A stretch of 32,308 nt of DNA. Source: JAGMXM01 sp964458325. Its GTDB lineage: Bacteria; Verrucomicrobiota; Verrucomicrobiia; Limisphaerales; UBA1319. Below the pieces are notes generated by a model. The model saw only the letters and a program-made list of their open reading frames with translations. It was not told the DNA's origin and did not search any database. The stretch covers positions 1 through 32,308 of the forward strand of contig CAYWIM010000054.1 in assembly GCA_964458325.1 (NCBI GenBank). The letters are read 5' to 3'. Shown in pieces: positions 23,706-32,259 of the stretch (within the stretch, counting starts at the first letter, position 1; every line of letters starts with the position of its first letter). A program made the translations under genes and the position numbers.

Positions 23706-24470
23706 ATGAGCAACGGCGAAGAGAACCGGGCCCCGCTGACCTGCACGGTGCTGCCCACCGCCAATGAACGGGATAACGTCCGGGGTCTCATCCTGGGAAT
23801 TCTCGATCATGCCATCACGCCCCACCAGGTCGTGGTTGTGGATGACGATTCGCCGGACGGCACAAGCGAAGCGGTCGAGCAGCTCATGAAAGACAATGGC
23901 GGCGCAGCGCCGCCGGGCTCGATCCGGCTGATCCGCCGATCGATCGAGCGCGGGCTGACCTCCGCCCTGCAAGCGGGCATCGATCTGGCGATCGATTCGA
24001 TGGGCGCCGAGCTGGTGACGTGGATGGACTGTGACATGTCGATGCTGCCGGCGGACGTCGCCAGGCTGGTCGGCGAGGTTTGGAAGGGGGGTGCGGACGT
24101 TGCAGTCGGATCCCGCTGGATTCGGGGGGGGGCCGACCGGGGCCACGGGGCCAGCGCGCGGATGCTGAGCTGGCTCATCAACCGGTTCGCTCAGCAGATG
24201 CTGGGACGCCAGGTCCACGATTACACGAGCGGATTCATCGCGGCGCGGGCGGATGTTCTCCGCGCCGTGAGGCTGCGGGGCGATTACGGGGAGTATTGCA
24301 TTGACTTTTTGGTGCAAGCGCTACAGCATGGTTTCCGCGTGCATGAGGTGCCCTATGTCTGCATGCCGCGCGCGGCAGGCGAGAGCAAAACAGGCGCCAC
24401 CCTATGGGATTACCTGGTCAAAGGCAGAAAGTACATAGCCACCGTATGCCGGCTGTCTCGCACGTGTTAA
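23706..24470 (+). CDS. family 2 glycosyltransferase, polyprenol-phosphate mannosyltransferase (DPM1)-like
   Basis: A 254-aa GT-A enzyme. TCTVLPTANERDNV (12-25) and VVVVDDDSPDGT (42-53) form the nucleotide-binding start, and MDCDMS (107-112) holds the DXD metal site. GSRWIRGG and DYTSGFIA ... RGDYGEYCIDFLVQAL match the DPM1/GtrB-type active-site loop. No transmembrane helices are appended, so it is a soluble or peripheral DPM1-type protein. It starts 6 nt after the radical SAM gene. It probably makes a polyprenyl-phosphate sugar used by the GT-C enzyme at 20904-22268. Confidence 0.85.
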   Translation: MSNGEENRAPLTCTVLPTANERDNVRGLILGILDHAITPHQVVVVDDDSPDGTSEAVEQLMKDNGGAAPPGSIRLIRRSIERGLTSALQAGIDLAIDSMGAELVTWMDCDMSMLPADVARLVGEVWKGGADVAVGSRWIRGGADRGHGASARMLSWLINRFAQQMLGRQVHDYTSGFIAARADVLRAVRLRGDYGEYCIDFLVQALQHGFRVHEVPYVCMPRAAGESKTGATLWDYLVKGRKYIATVCRLSRTC

Positions 24471-24511
24471 GGGATGCCGATTTCGCTGTCGCTGGCGGCG
24501 CGTGAAAGCCG

Positions 24512-25807
24512 ATGCTCATGTTGAAGCGCACCGAACTCTCGCCGGAGGAAATGAGGGAGCTTGCGGGCCTTCTGCCGGCGGCTGATCCGGAGGTCAAACC
24601 CCGTCCCCAGGGCGCGGACGGATGCCCGGCCTCCTCGCGCCCCATCATCCCGGTTTGCGAGCCGGTCCTGGGCGGCAACGAGATCGAGTATGTCCGCCAG
24701 GCGATCCAGAGCAACTGGATCTCGTCGGCCGGCGGCTTCACGCGCGACTTCGAGGCGGCTTTCGCGCGGTTCTGCGGCACCCGATACGGGATCGCCTGCT
24801 CGAGCGGGACCGCGGCGATGCATTTGATGACGGCCGCGCTCGGGCTCGAACCCGGGGACGAGGTCATCATTCCGACGTTTACGATGATCGCGACGGCGAA
24901 CGCGATCACCTATTGCGGGGCCAGGCCGGTGCTTGTGGACTGCGAGCCGCGGCACTGGCAGATGGATGTCGAGCAGGTGGCCGCCAAGATCACTTCCCGC
25001 ACGCGCGCGGTCATGCCCGTCCATATTTATGGCCACCCGGTGGACATGGATCCGCTGATCCAACTGGCCGAGCGGCACGGATTGGCGGTCATCGAAGACG
25101 CCGCGGAATCGCACGGCGCTCGGTATAAAGGCCGGCCGGTGGGGGGGCTGGGCCTGGCGGCCGGATTCAGCTTCTATGCCAACAAGATTGTCACCACGGG
25201 CGAGGGCGGCATGGTGACCACGAACGACGCCGATTTCGCGCGCCTGGCCGCCACGCTGCGCGACCATGCCTTCAGCCCCGAACGCCATTTCTGGCACCAA
25301 TACATCGGATTCAACTATCGGCTGAGCAACCTGCAAGCGGCCGTCGGCCTGGCGCAGATGGAGCAATGCGAGCGGCTGATTGCAGCCCGCCGCCGCAACG
25401 CCGCGGCCTATACGCGCGCCCTGGCCTCGATTCCCGGGATCCGCACCCCGGTCGAGGCGCCTTGGGCGAGCAGCGTTTATTGGATGTACGGCGTCCTGGT
25501 GGATGCGGAGGAATATGGCTTAACCCGAGACCAACTGCGGGTGCGTCTGGCGGAAAACGGCATCGAGACCCGATCCTTTTTCGTCCCCGTCCACTGCCAG
25601 CCGGTCTATCGGCGCGCGCACGCCTCCGAGCGGTTCCCCATCGCCGAGCGGCTGTGCCGGGATGGCCTTTATTTGCCTTCGGCCTCCTCCCTGCGGTTGG
25701 AGGAGATCGAGTATATCGCCGGCGTCATCCGCGGGGCTTGCCCGCGAATCGAGTCCGGATCATGTTGCGTGCCGCGTCCAACGGGTGCAGGAGGAAAATC
25801 GATATGA
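24512..25807 (+). CDS. DegT/DnrJ/EryC1-family sugar aminotransferase (perosamine synthetase-like)
   Basis: A 431-aa PLP enzyme. The N-terminal part has PVLGGNEIEYVRQAIQSNWI and CSSGTAAMHL; VIEDAAESHGA holds D196, and SFYANKIVTTGEGGM holds the Schiff-base K225. RDHAF and YRLSNLQAAVGLAQMEQ complete the family pattern. The ANK-TTGEGG context is like GDP-4-keto-6-deoxymannose 4-aminotransferase (perosamine synthetase), and the GDP-mannose 4,6-dehydratase gene lies 2.2 kb downstream, so GDP-perosamine is the likely product. A non-conserved extension of about 43 residues precedes the core. ATG 24512 is the ORF start. The 3' end overlaps the next gene by ATGA. Confidence 0.85.
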   Translation: MLMLKRTELSPEEMRELAGLLPAADPEVKPRPQGADGCPASSRPIIPVCEPVLGGNEIEYVRQAIQSNWISSAGGFTRDFEAAFARFCGTRYGIACSSGTAAMHLMTAALGLEPGDEVIIPTFTMIATANAITYCGARPVLVDCEPRHWQMDVEQVAAKITSRTRAVMPVHIYGHPVDMDPLIQLAERHGLAVIEDAAESHGARYKGRPVGGLGLAAGFSFYANKIVTTGEGGMVTTNDADFARLAATLRDHAFSPERHFWHQYIGFNYRLSNLQAAVGLAQMEQCERLIAARRRNAAAYTRALASIPGIRTPVEAPWASSVYWMYGVLVDAEEYGLTRDQLRVRLAENGIETRSFFVPVHCQPVYRRAHASERFPIAERLCRDGLYLPSASSLRLEEIEYIAGVIRGACPRIESGSCCVPRPTGAGGKSI

Positions 25808-26919
25808 AAACCAAGACATCCGGTTGGGTTTTGAGCCTGGGTTTGTGCTGGGCCGCGTCCGTGCTCGGCGCGCAGGGTCCCCAGGATCTCTTCACCGAAG
25901 TCCGCGTCGGGAGCGCTTCTTTCAACCCCACCAAGGAACAGCGTGTCGAGCTCCGGTACGAGCTCGAACGCGATGACGCGATCACCGTCGGCGTGTATGA
26001 TTGCGATGGCGGCCTCGTGCGGCGCCTGGTCGAATCCGCGCCGCAATCCGCCGGCGCGCACAAAGCGGTCTGGGATGGAAAGGACCAGGAAGGCAAGCTC
26101 GTTCCGGACGAGGCATACACGTTCACGCTCGAAGCCGCCTCGGGGCCGGTCTTCGATCCGGCGACCTTTTCAGGCGGGGTGGTGGGCGATCTCACCGCGG
26201 CGAGGTTCGACGACGAAGCTGGCACGGTCGAGTATCAGCTGCCGCAGGCTGCGCGGGTTCTGATCCGGCTGGGTCTGCAGGGCGGGCCGATGCTGAAGAC
26301 GCTCGTTGACTGGAAGCCCCGGCCCAGCGGCAGCGTGACGGAATACTGGGACGGACGGGACGAAAGCAAGCTGATCGTCTTTCACAAGCACAGGGACTTC
26401 AAGGTCCTCATCACCTACGTGACCTTTCCGCAGGCCACCGTCATTGCCTACGGGAACGATCAGGAGACCTATCGCGACTACAAGCTGGGCCGGGGACAGA
26501 AGCGTCCGCAGAAGCCGAAGCGGCCGCGGGATCCCCAGGCCACTTCGGGCTTTCGGGCCGAGGGGCTCGTCCCGCCGGGATGGGCGCGCGCGCCCCGGGT
26601 CGAGATGGCGTTTCCGCAAATGCCGGACGGCGGTGGGACCTTGCCCATCGTGACGAACTCGGTGAATGTTCGAATCGACGTGGATCGATCGGACAAGGAC
26701 GATCTGTTGAAGGGTCAGTTCGAGATCATTTTCTTCGTGGACAACGTGTTCTTCGCCGAGGCCGAGCGGGGGTATGTTCCCTACAACTGGAATTGGGAGC
26801 TGCATCAGATCCCCGCCGGGGAGCACATCCTGACGGTCAACCTCTCGAGTTTCGCCGGCCAGGTGGGCGTGGCTAGCCGAAAGGTGCGCGTGGTCAAGGA
26901 CACGGCCACGCCCAGATGA
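25804..26919 (+). CDS. secreted protein with FlgD-Ig-like domains
   Basis: A 371-aa exported protein. ATG 25804 is fixed by AGGAGG at 25789-25794 (9-nt spacing), the clearest ribosome binding site in the window, and by the signal peptide (MKTKTSGWVLSLGLCWAASVLGA). At about residues 40-115 there is a FlgD-Ig-like module (YELERDDAITVGVYDCDG, AVWDGKDQEGKLVPDEAY), and a related one at about 137-180 (EYWDGRDESKL). A basic KRPQKPKRPRDP linker (about 237-248) and a C-terminal beta domain follow. It resembles the FlgD-like modules of the protein at 3261-5705. No enzymatic motif is visible. Confidence 0.7.
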   Translation: MKTKTSGWVLSLGLCWAASVLGAQGPQDLFTEVRVGSASFNPTKEQRVELRYELERDDAITVGVYDCDGGLVRRLVESAPQSAGAHKAVWDGKDQEGKLVPDEAYTFTLEAASGPVFDPATFSGGVVGDLTAARFDDEAGTVEYQLPQAARVLIRLGLQGGPMLKTLVDWKPRPSGSVTEYWDGRDESKLIVFHKHRDFKVLITYVTFPQATVIAYGNDQETYRDYKLGRGQKRPQKPKRPRDPQATSGFRAEGLVPPGWARAPRVEMAFPQMPDGGGTLPIVTNSVNVRIDVDRSDKDDLLKGQFEIIFFVDNVFFAEAERGYVPYNWNWELHQIPAGEHILTVNLSSFAGQVGVASRKVRVVKDTATPR

Positions 26920-27001
26920 AGATAACGAATTGGGCGGTCTATCGCTGGGGCAGGCAGGTCGACAGTTTTTTCTCAAAATGGAAACTCGAGGAGGATTTCA
27001 T

Positions 27002-27910
27002 TTGGGCATCGGGCGGATCCTGCGGGCATGCATGATCGGCTTGTGTGCGGGAGCGGCCTTCGGCTCGAGCAGCGCGGGGATCGTATTTTCAGCGCTCGAG
27101 GAGGGGAGATGGATGGCGTATCACCAGCCGGGCATCGGCGGGGCCCCCGAGCGGCTCTCGAGCGGTGGCGGGACGGATCAGATGGCGGTCAGGCTTTCGA
27201 GCAATGGCGCCCAGATCGCATTCGAGGCGGGAGGAAGCGAGGTGCAGGTTTTTGCCCGCCATCCGGGAGCGAAGGAGGGATGGAGCTTGATCCAGACCCT
27301 GTCGGGGGCGGTTCGGCCTGCTTGGCAGCCGGCCACGAAGGATTGGTTGTTTGTGCGGTATGCGGTGTCCAGCGCGGGCGAGGACTCGGACATCTGCTGC
27401 CGGATTCCGGGGCGCCGGGAACCGGAGGTCCTGGTGCGCCACACGGGAAATCAGGATTATCCTTCGGTGTCGCCCGACGGCACGCAGGTGGCTTATGCAT
27501 CCGGGATCGTGGTGGGCCCGCGGCAAGGTGCGGTCCGTGTGTTTCAGCAGCTCTGGATCCTGGATCTGCGATCGATGCAGGTTCGGCAGGTGTTTCTCGA
27601 TCATGCCGAGAACATCGAGCCTTGCTGGTCGCCCGCTGGCGAGCAACTGGCCTTTGCCTCGAATCGGAGCGGCCAGTTTGAGATTTGGGTGGTTCAATCT
27701 GACGGCGGCCGCCTTCGAAAGGTCACAGCGGGTCCAGGCGTCAAGACCTGGCCCGCCTGGTCGCCCGATGGCAAACGAATCCTGTTCACCCTGTTCCACG
27801 AGAACCGATATGGACTGGCTCTGGTCAATGCCGAAGGCGGTGTGATCCAGCCTTACTATCCTTTTGGCACAGGATCGAAAATCGAGGTCCGCGATGCGGA
27901 CTGGAAATGA
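27002..27910 (+). CDS. secreted TolB-like beta-propeller (PD40/WD40-like) protein
   Basis: A 302-aa protein. The TTG at 27002 is preferred because AGGAGG (26989-26994) lies 7 nt upstream and a signal peptide starts there (MGIGRILRACMIGLCAGAAFG); in-frame starts at 26930 and 26978 would place extra residues before it. The body contains PD40-type blades: YPSVSPDGTQVAYAS, EPCWSPAGEQLAFASNRSG and PAWSPDGKRILFTLF, with earlier degenerate blades. Such propellers act in the periplasm as binding scaffolds, as in TolB. It follows the FlgD-like gene by 82 nt. The partner is unknown. Confidence 0.75.
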   Translation: MGIGRILRACMIGLCAGAAFGSSSAGIVFSALEEGRWMAYHQPGIGGAPERLSSGGGTDQMAVRLSSNGAQIAFEAGGSEVQVFARHPGAKEGWSLIQTLSGAVRPAWQPATKDWLFVRYAVSSAGEDSDICCRIPGRREPEVLVRHTGNQDYPSVSPDGTQVAYASGIVVGPRQGAVRVFQQLWILDLRSMQVRQVFLDHAENIEPCWSPAGEQLAFASNRSGQFEIWVVQSDGGRLRKVTAGPGVKTWPAWSPDGKRILFTLFHENRYGLALVNAEGGVIQPYYPFGTGSKIEVRDADWK

Positions 27911-28043
27911 GGATCCGCGGGCGGAAGGAACTCATGAGATCCCCGGTTATCCCGCTGTTCTGCCCGGCTGCGGGGCCGCCGCGACCGATGCCAAGACGGC
28001 CCTGCCCGGCAGGACCAGCCCGGATCACAAACCCTAATACATC

Positions 28044-29045
28044 ATGGAAAGAGCATTGATTACGGGGATCACGGGGCAGGACGGATCGTACCTGGCGGAG
28101 CTGCTCATCGAGAAGGGCTACGAGGTGCATGGCGTTGTGCGCAGGACTTCCTCGCTGGCGCGCGAGCGCATCGATCACCTCTGGGGTGCGACCCTCGGCG
28201 ATCACCCGCGCCTGTTCCTTCATTATGGGGACCTGACCGACACGGGCTCGCTGGTGAGATTGCTCGACGAGATTGCGCCTCGCGAGGTCTATAATCTGGC
28301 GGCGCAAAGCCATGTCGGGATCAGCTTTGCCATGCCCGATTCCACCATCGAAATTAACGGCGGGGGGACGGCAAGGGTCCTCGAGGCGATCCGCCTCGCT
28401 GGACGGGTGAAGCAGACGCGGTTTTTCCAGGCATCGTCTTCCGAGATGTACGGAAGCGCTCGAGAGGCGCCCCAGAGCGAGCGCACCTCTTTTGCGCCCC
28501 GCTCGCCCTACGCGTGCTCGAAGCTGCTAGCGCACTGGCTGGTGGTCAACTACCGCGAAGCCTACGGCTTGCATGCGTCCAATGGGATTCTCTTCAACCA
28601 CGAATCTCCGCGCCGCGGCGAGAATTTCGTGACCCGGAAGATCACGCAAGGCGCGGCCCGGATCAAACACGGTTGGCAGACGGCCATCCATCTGGGAAAC
28701 ATCGGCGTGAGGCGGGATTGGGGATACGCGCCGGAGTACGTCGAGGCGATGTGGCGGATCCTGCAGCGGGATCAGCCCGATGACTACGTGATCGCCACCG
28801 GCGAAAGCCACACCGTTCAATCGTTCGCCGAATTGGCGTTCGAATATGCCGGCCTGGACTGGCGCGAGCATGTCGTGCAAGACCATCAATATGATCGCCC
28901 CTCCGAGGTGGACTTGCTGGTCGGCGATTCCAGCAAAGCCAGACGGCTTCTGGCTTGGGAGCCGAAGACCCGCATGGCGGATTTGGTTCGGTTGATGATG
29001 GACTCCGACCTGCGGGCTGCCGAAGCGCTCAAGCGAAGACAATAG
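28044..29045 (+). CDS. gmd: GDP-mannose 4,6-dehydratase
   Basis: A 333-aa extended short-chain dehydrogenase/reductase. GITGQDGSYLAELL contains the NAD(P)-binding GxxGxxG (G8, G11, G14). NLAAQSHVGISF, ASSSEMYG (S131-E134 region) and SPYACSK with Y156/K160 provide the catalytic residues, and NGILFNHESPRRGENFVTRK is the GMD hallmark. It converts GDP-mannose to GDP-4-keto-6-deoxymannose, the substrate for the DegT aminotransferase in this window. It is slightly shorter than typical GMDs (about 340-370 aa). Acting in the cytoplasm, it would supply deoxy- or aminodeoxyhexose for surface glycan. No good ribosome binding site is seen, and 133 nt separate it from the propeller gene. Confidence 0.92.
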   Translation: MERALITGITGQDGSYLAELLIEKGYEVHGVVRRTSSLARERIDHLWGATLGDHPRLFLHYGDLTDTGSLVRLLDEIAPREVYNLAAQSHVGISFAMPDSTIEINGGGTARVLEAIRLAGRVKQTRFFQASSSEMYGSAREAPQSERTSFAPRSPYACSKLLAHWLVVNYREAYGLHASNGILFNHESPRRGENFVTRKITQGAARIKHGWQTAIHLGNIGVRRDWGYAPEYVEAMWRILQRDQPDDYVIATGESHTVQSFAELAFEYAGLDWREHVVQDHQYDRPSEVDLLVGDSSKARRLLAWEPKTRMADLVRLMMDSDLRAAEALKRRQ

Positions 29046-29072
29046 CTCGTTGGCAAAAGGGCTCGCATCGGC

Positions 29073-29101
29073 AAAAAAAAGGGGCCGGGTTTTACCCGGC
29101 C
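29073..29101 (-). terminator. hairpin with A-tract, intrinsic terminator on the minus strand
   Basis: GGCCGGGT (29083-29090), loop TTT and ACCCGGCC (29094-29101) form a perfect 8-bp GC-rich stem. Eight A residues (29073-29080) precede it on the plus strand, so on the minus strand the stem is followed by a run of T. This is the form of an intrinsic terminator for leftward transcription from the subtilase gene, though it lies about 540 nt past that gene. For rightward transcription from gmd it has the stem but no T-run. Confidence 0.5.
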
Positions 29102-29334
29102 GCCCTTCTGGTGAGAACAATGAGCTGCTCGCCACTCGATCTCTGCCTTCGACCGGTGCGGCGCTGCGGACATACGCCTTTCACACACGGAACCGCACTT
29201 CTGCACCAACCGAATCTGATGCCAAGATACAGGATCCCAGGTAAGCCGCCAGTCACCAGAACTGGGGACAAGGGTTCAAAGCCCAAGCGGCGGGGCCAGG
29301 GGAGGATTTGCTGCTCCATCGAGCCGAAAGCCTC

Positions 29335-29363
29335 AAGGTAGGGCGGCCACTCCGTGGACGCCG
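29335..29363 (+). repeat. 29-bp REP-like repeat, copy 1
   Basis: Identical to 29428-29456. The inner GGCGGCCAC and GTGGACGCC form an imperfect inverted repeat around TCC with one mismatch, so each copy can fold into a hairpin. An inverted fragment (GCCCTACCTT at 29409-29418) lies between the two copies. This suggests a REP-like dispersed palindromic element. Confidence 0.65.
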
Positions 29364-29427
29364 CGCCGATGGCTGTAAGCTGACCGCCCGGCGCGCGGCG
29401 GAGCGCACGCCCTACCTTGCATGCCGA

Positions 29428-29456
29428 AAGGTAGGGCGGCCACTCCGTGGACGCCG
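29428..29456 (+). repeat. 29-bp REP-like repeat, copy 2
   Basis: A second exact copy of the element at 29335-29363, in the same orientation, 93 bp downstream. Both begin AAGGTAGGGCGG and end GTGGACGCCG. A related fragment, GGTCCACGG, occurs just beyond (29471-29479). Confidence 0.65.
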
Positions 29457-29637
29457 AACAAATAGCACGGATGGTCCACGGAACGGAGCAACTCTTTTTG
29501 CGTGTTTTTGAGTTTTTTGGGGCAATGAAATGCCGGTTTTTCGATGGCAAGCGGCGAGATCCGCCTCCTCACGACGGCGGCTACAGCGCCACAGGCCAGG
29601 AGGCCGGCGCTCCGAAACGGTTCGCTCGGCCTGCAAC

Positions 29638-32190
29638 CTATCTCGCCGGTGTTTTGGCGGATGCGGTCGAATACGCGCTATCGCCGCCGGCGTTGTAGGC
29701 GCAAACGCGGTAGTAATAGGTGGTGTTCTTCGCGAGACCGGTGTTCGAGAACGTTGTCACACCCGCCCCGACCGTTGCGATTTGAACGAATCCGGTGGTG
29801 AGTGACTTGGATCGCTCGATCTTGAATCCGTCTTCGTTACTCGAGTTGTCGGTCCAGGAAAGATTGATCTGGCTCCTGGAAACGGCAGTGGCGATAAGAG
29901 CGCTGGGAGGATAGGGGGTTGGCGGCGGAACATAGACGTAATCGGGATCGCCGATGAATATGCCGCTCACCACCGCGTTATCTCCAGCGAGCCGAGTGAT
30001 CTTGATTGTCACCGGGCCGGCGATGTCCCATGTCAGGTAAGTGCCGTTGACGAACGACTCGAGCGTTTGCGGTTCGATCAGCAGTGGGTTTCCGTAATTG
30101 CGATCGAAGATTTCGATCTGTTGTCGTCTCAGTTTGAGTGGATCATCGTTGTCGTAATCAATGCAATAAAGCGAGACGCGATGGGTATTGTATCCAAGCC
30201 CTGTCGGATCCGTCGGATCCTTATCTGTGAAGTTGAGATCGATGGTGAAGAACGAATCACCTGCGGTATTCGGGGAGTAATAGCATTGGAGGAATCGGGA
30301 AGTGCCGTCGGGAGTTTGGAGCGCGCGCAGGTCCGTGGGCAAAGGAGCCCAAGCAGTATGAACAAGACATCCGGCAGGCGTCACGACATCAGCGGCGAAT
30401 TTATACTTTATGATGTCATAGCCCTGGTCACCAAATACGTGTATCCAATTTCCTTGAGTTCTCTCGTCCGATCCAACAAACGTTGCGGTTGCTTGCGCGG
30501 GTGCGTCCCGCGTGGTGGCTGAAGCCGTGGCTGCATCTGAGCAATCGATGTTGTTGCAGGCCTTAATCGAGTAGGAGTAGGGGGTTGCCGGAGTCAGGCC
30601 CGAATCGGTGTAGGCGGTGGTGTTGGCCGGGAGGGTGATTGTGGTGGAACCGGACGCGCCGCCGGTTCTGACGATCTCGAAACGGGTTTCGTTCCCGGAG
30701 TTATCGGTCCAGGCAAGGCTGATTTGGGTGTGGGAAACCGGTGTGGCGCTGAAGGCCGATGGCGCCGCTGGCGCGGTGGTGGGCTGCTCCCAACCTTCCG
30801 GGGTTGTGGCCAGGAACTTGACGATATCGAGTCGTCCTTTGGTGACGGTGTTGGCGAGGGATGAGGTAGCGGTTGTGGAAGCGAGGAGGGCGGATCGGAT
30901 GGCCTGGGGGGTTGCGCCGGGGTATTGGGCTGCATAGAGGGCGATGGCGCCGGCGACATGGGGCGTGGCCATCGATGTGCCACCGTAGCTGGCGTAGCCG
31001 TCCGTCGGCACGGTCGAGTAGATGCCGACGCCGGGAGCGCCGAGGTCGACCGTTGTGAGGCCGTAGTTGGCCCAGGTGGGCTTGGCGCCCGCAGAGTCGA
31101 TGGCGGTCACGGAGATCACGGCGTCGTAGCCGGCGCCCGCGGTGGTGTTGTAGCAGGCGGGATAGACGGGCGAGGTGTCGGTGTTGATCGCTCTGCCGCG
31201 CCAGTTGCCGTTGCCTGCGGCGGCCACGAACAGGATATTCGCCTGAGCGGCGCGCACGATCGAAGCCAGCAGGGCGGCGTCGTAGGCGCCACCGGACCAC
31301 GAGTTATTGAGCGCGACGATATTGATCCCCTTGCTCAACTTCAGATTCGTCATGTAATCGATGGCCTCGATCGCATCGAGGGTGGTGCCGGTTTCGGGGC
31401 CGAGGAATTTGCCGGAGATTATATTGACCGTCCAATTGACACCCACGACTCCGATGCCATTGCCACCGACTGCGCCGATGGTTCCAGCGACATGGGTGCC
31501 ATGGTCGTCGAACATCGCATCGAAAATGTCGCCGCTACCGTCGATCGCATTACATCCGTGGATGTCGTCAATGTATCCGTTTCCGTCATCGTCCGCTCCT
31601 GCGATCCCTTCGATTTCACCTGGATTGGTCCAGATGTTGGCCTCGAGGTCGGGGTGGTCGAACTGGAGGCCTTCATCAACGACGCCGACGTAAACGTCTT
31701 TCGAGCCGGCGGATCCGGCGGCCCAGGCGGCGGCGGCGCCGCTGCCGTATGCATTAGCCGGGATTGTGTTGGCTCCGTACATCCCCCAGAGGTTGCCGTC
31801 CACGAAGAGTGGATCGTTCACGACAACCTCCTGGTGTTTATAAACCCAGTTGGGCTGGGCGAACTCGACGGCCGGGTGGTTCTGGAGGGCTTGGATGGCT
31901 TGAGCGAAGGGCCGGGCGGTGATGGCGCGAGTCAGGCCGTTGTCGCCCCGGGCTTTCATGGCCGCAGTTTGAACATGGGCAGCGGCGGTGACGCCGGCCA
32001 TGCGGACGACATCCTTGAGCTGGGCGTCGGTGGCATCGCCCTTGAACTTAATGAGGATTTCGCCGGGCATGTACCACGGCCCGTCCGGATGATCCTGGAC
32101 AGGTGGAAGGGCCTGGGAATATGCGGAGAGCGTGAAAATGGATCCTGCGATAGCAGCCAGCAAGACGGTTCGAGCCAAGATGCTTTTCAT
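29638..32190 (-). CDS. secreted S8 subtilisin-like serine protease with fibronectin III domains
   Basis: An 850-aa exported protease. Signal peptide 1-25; an I9-type propeptide-like region (about 40-120, PGEILIKFKGDATDAQLKDV, ending VEFAQPNWVYK); and the catalytic domain about 130-475 with Asp172 (VGVVDEGLQFDHPDL, DEG rather than the usual DTG), His230 (DDHGTHVAGT), oxyanion Asn327 (AAAGNGN) and Ser406 (GGTSMATPHVAG). A calcium-site-like DDDGNGYIDD lies at 200-209. Then a fibronectin III domain (about 480-565), a central domain (about 570-750; starts ATFVGSDERTQGNWIHVFGD) like a carbohydrate-binding-type module frequent in verrucomicrobial secreted proteins, and a final fibronectin III domain (about 755-850). 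The central domain DNA (about 30050-30520) is visibly more AT-rich than the rest. No C-terminal sorting signal is seen. It probably degrades extracellular protein. Confidence 0.92.
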   Translation of the reverse strand: MKSILARTVLLAAIAGSIFTLSAYSQALPPVQDHPDGPWYMPGEILIKFKGDATDAQLKDVVRMAGVTAAAHVQTAAMKARGDNGLTRAITARPFAQAIQALQNHPAVEFAQPNWVYKHQEVVVNDPLFVDGNLWGMYGANTIPANAYGSGAAAAWAAGSAGSKDVYVGVVDEGLQFDHPDLEANIWTNPGEIEGIAGADDDGNGYIDDIHGCNAIDGSGDIFDAMFDDHGTHVAGTIGAVGGNGIGVVGVNWTVNIISGKFLGPETGTTLDAIEAIDYMTNLKLSKGINIVALNNSWSGGAYDAALLASIVRAAQANILFVAAAGNGNWRGRAINTDTSPVYPACYNTTAGAGYDAVISVTAIDSAGAKPTWANYGLTTVDLGAPGVGIYSTVPTDGYASYGGTSMATPHVAGAIALYAAQYPGATPQAIRSALLASTTATSSLANTVTKGRLDIVKFLATTPEGWEQPTTAPAAPSAFSATPVSHTQISLAWTDNSGNETRFEIVRTGGASGSTTITLPANTTAYTDSGLTPATPYSYSIKACNNIDCSDAATASATTRDAPAQATATFVGSDERTQGNWIHVFGDQGYDIIKYKFAADVVTPAGCLVHTAWAPLPTDLRALQTPDGTSRFLQCYYSPNTAGDSFFTIDLNFTDKDPTDPTGLGYNTHRVSLYCIDYDNDDPLKLRRQQIEIFDRNYGNPLLIEPQTLESFVNGTYLTWDIAGPVTIKITRLAGDNAVVSGIFIGDPDYVYVPPPTPYPPSALIATAVSRSQINLSWTDNSSNEDGFKIERSKSLTTGFVQIATVGAGVTTFSNTGLAKNTTYYYRVCAYNAGGDSAYSTASAKTPAR

Positions 32191-32221
32191 ATGTCAATGC
32201 GAACGAATGTTAATGAACGAA

Positions 32222-32250
32222 GGTATACAGAAATTTCGGAATGCAGGCAA
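32222..32250 (-). promoter_or_regulatory. candidate sigma70 promoter of the subtilase gene
   Basis: Read on the minus strand: TTGCCT (complement of 32245-32250), a 17-bp spacer, then TATACC (complement of 32222-32227). Each hexamer matches the consensus at four of six positions. The predicted start of transcription is near 32215, about 25 nt before the ATG at 32190. No Shine-Dalgarno sequence is obvious in that leader. Confidence 0.4.
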
Positions 32251-32259
32251 TCTTATTTT

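Larger units (their letters stand above)
29046..29637. other. intergenic region between convergent genes
   Basis: This 592-nt stretch separates gmd (plus) from the subtilase (minus). Small ORFs run through it but have repeat-derived, arginine-rich translations and no start context, so I see no gene. It contains the hairpin with A-tract near 29073-29101 and the two copies of a 29-bp repeat, described separately. Confidence 0.6.

Noticed and set aside
29050..29805. Short open frames in the gap after gmd
   Set aside because: Their translations derive from the 29-bp repeats and hairpin or run into the end of the subtilase antisense. No start signals or domain patterns are present.
29638..32190. 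Subtilase as the leader peptidase of the RiPP-like locus
   Set aside because: It is secreted, has cell-surface-type accessory domains, is on the opposite strand and has its own promoter about 11 kb from the last RiPP-like gene.
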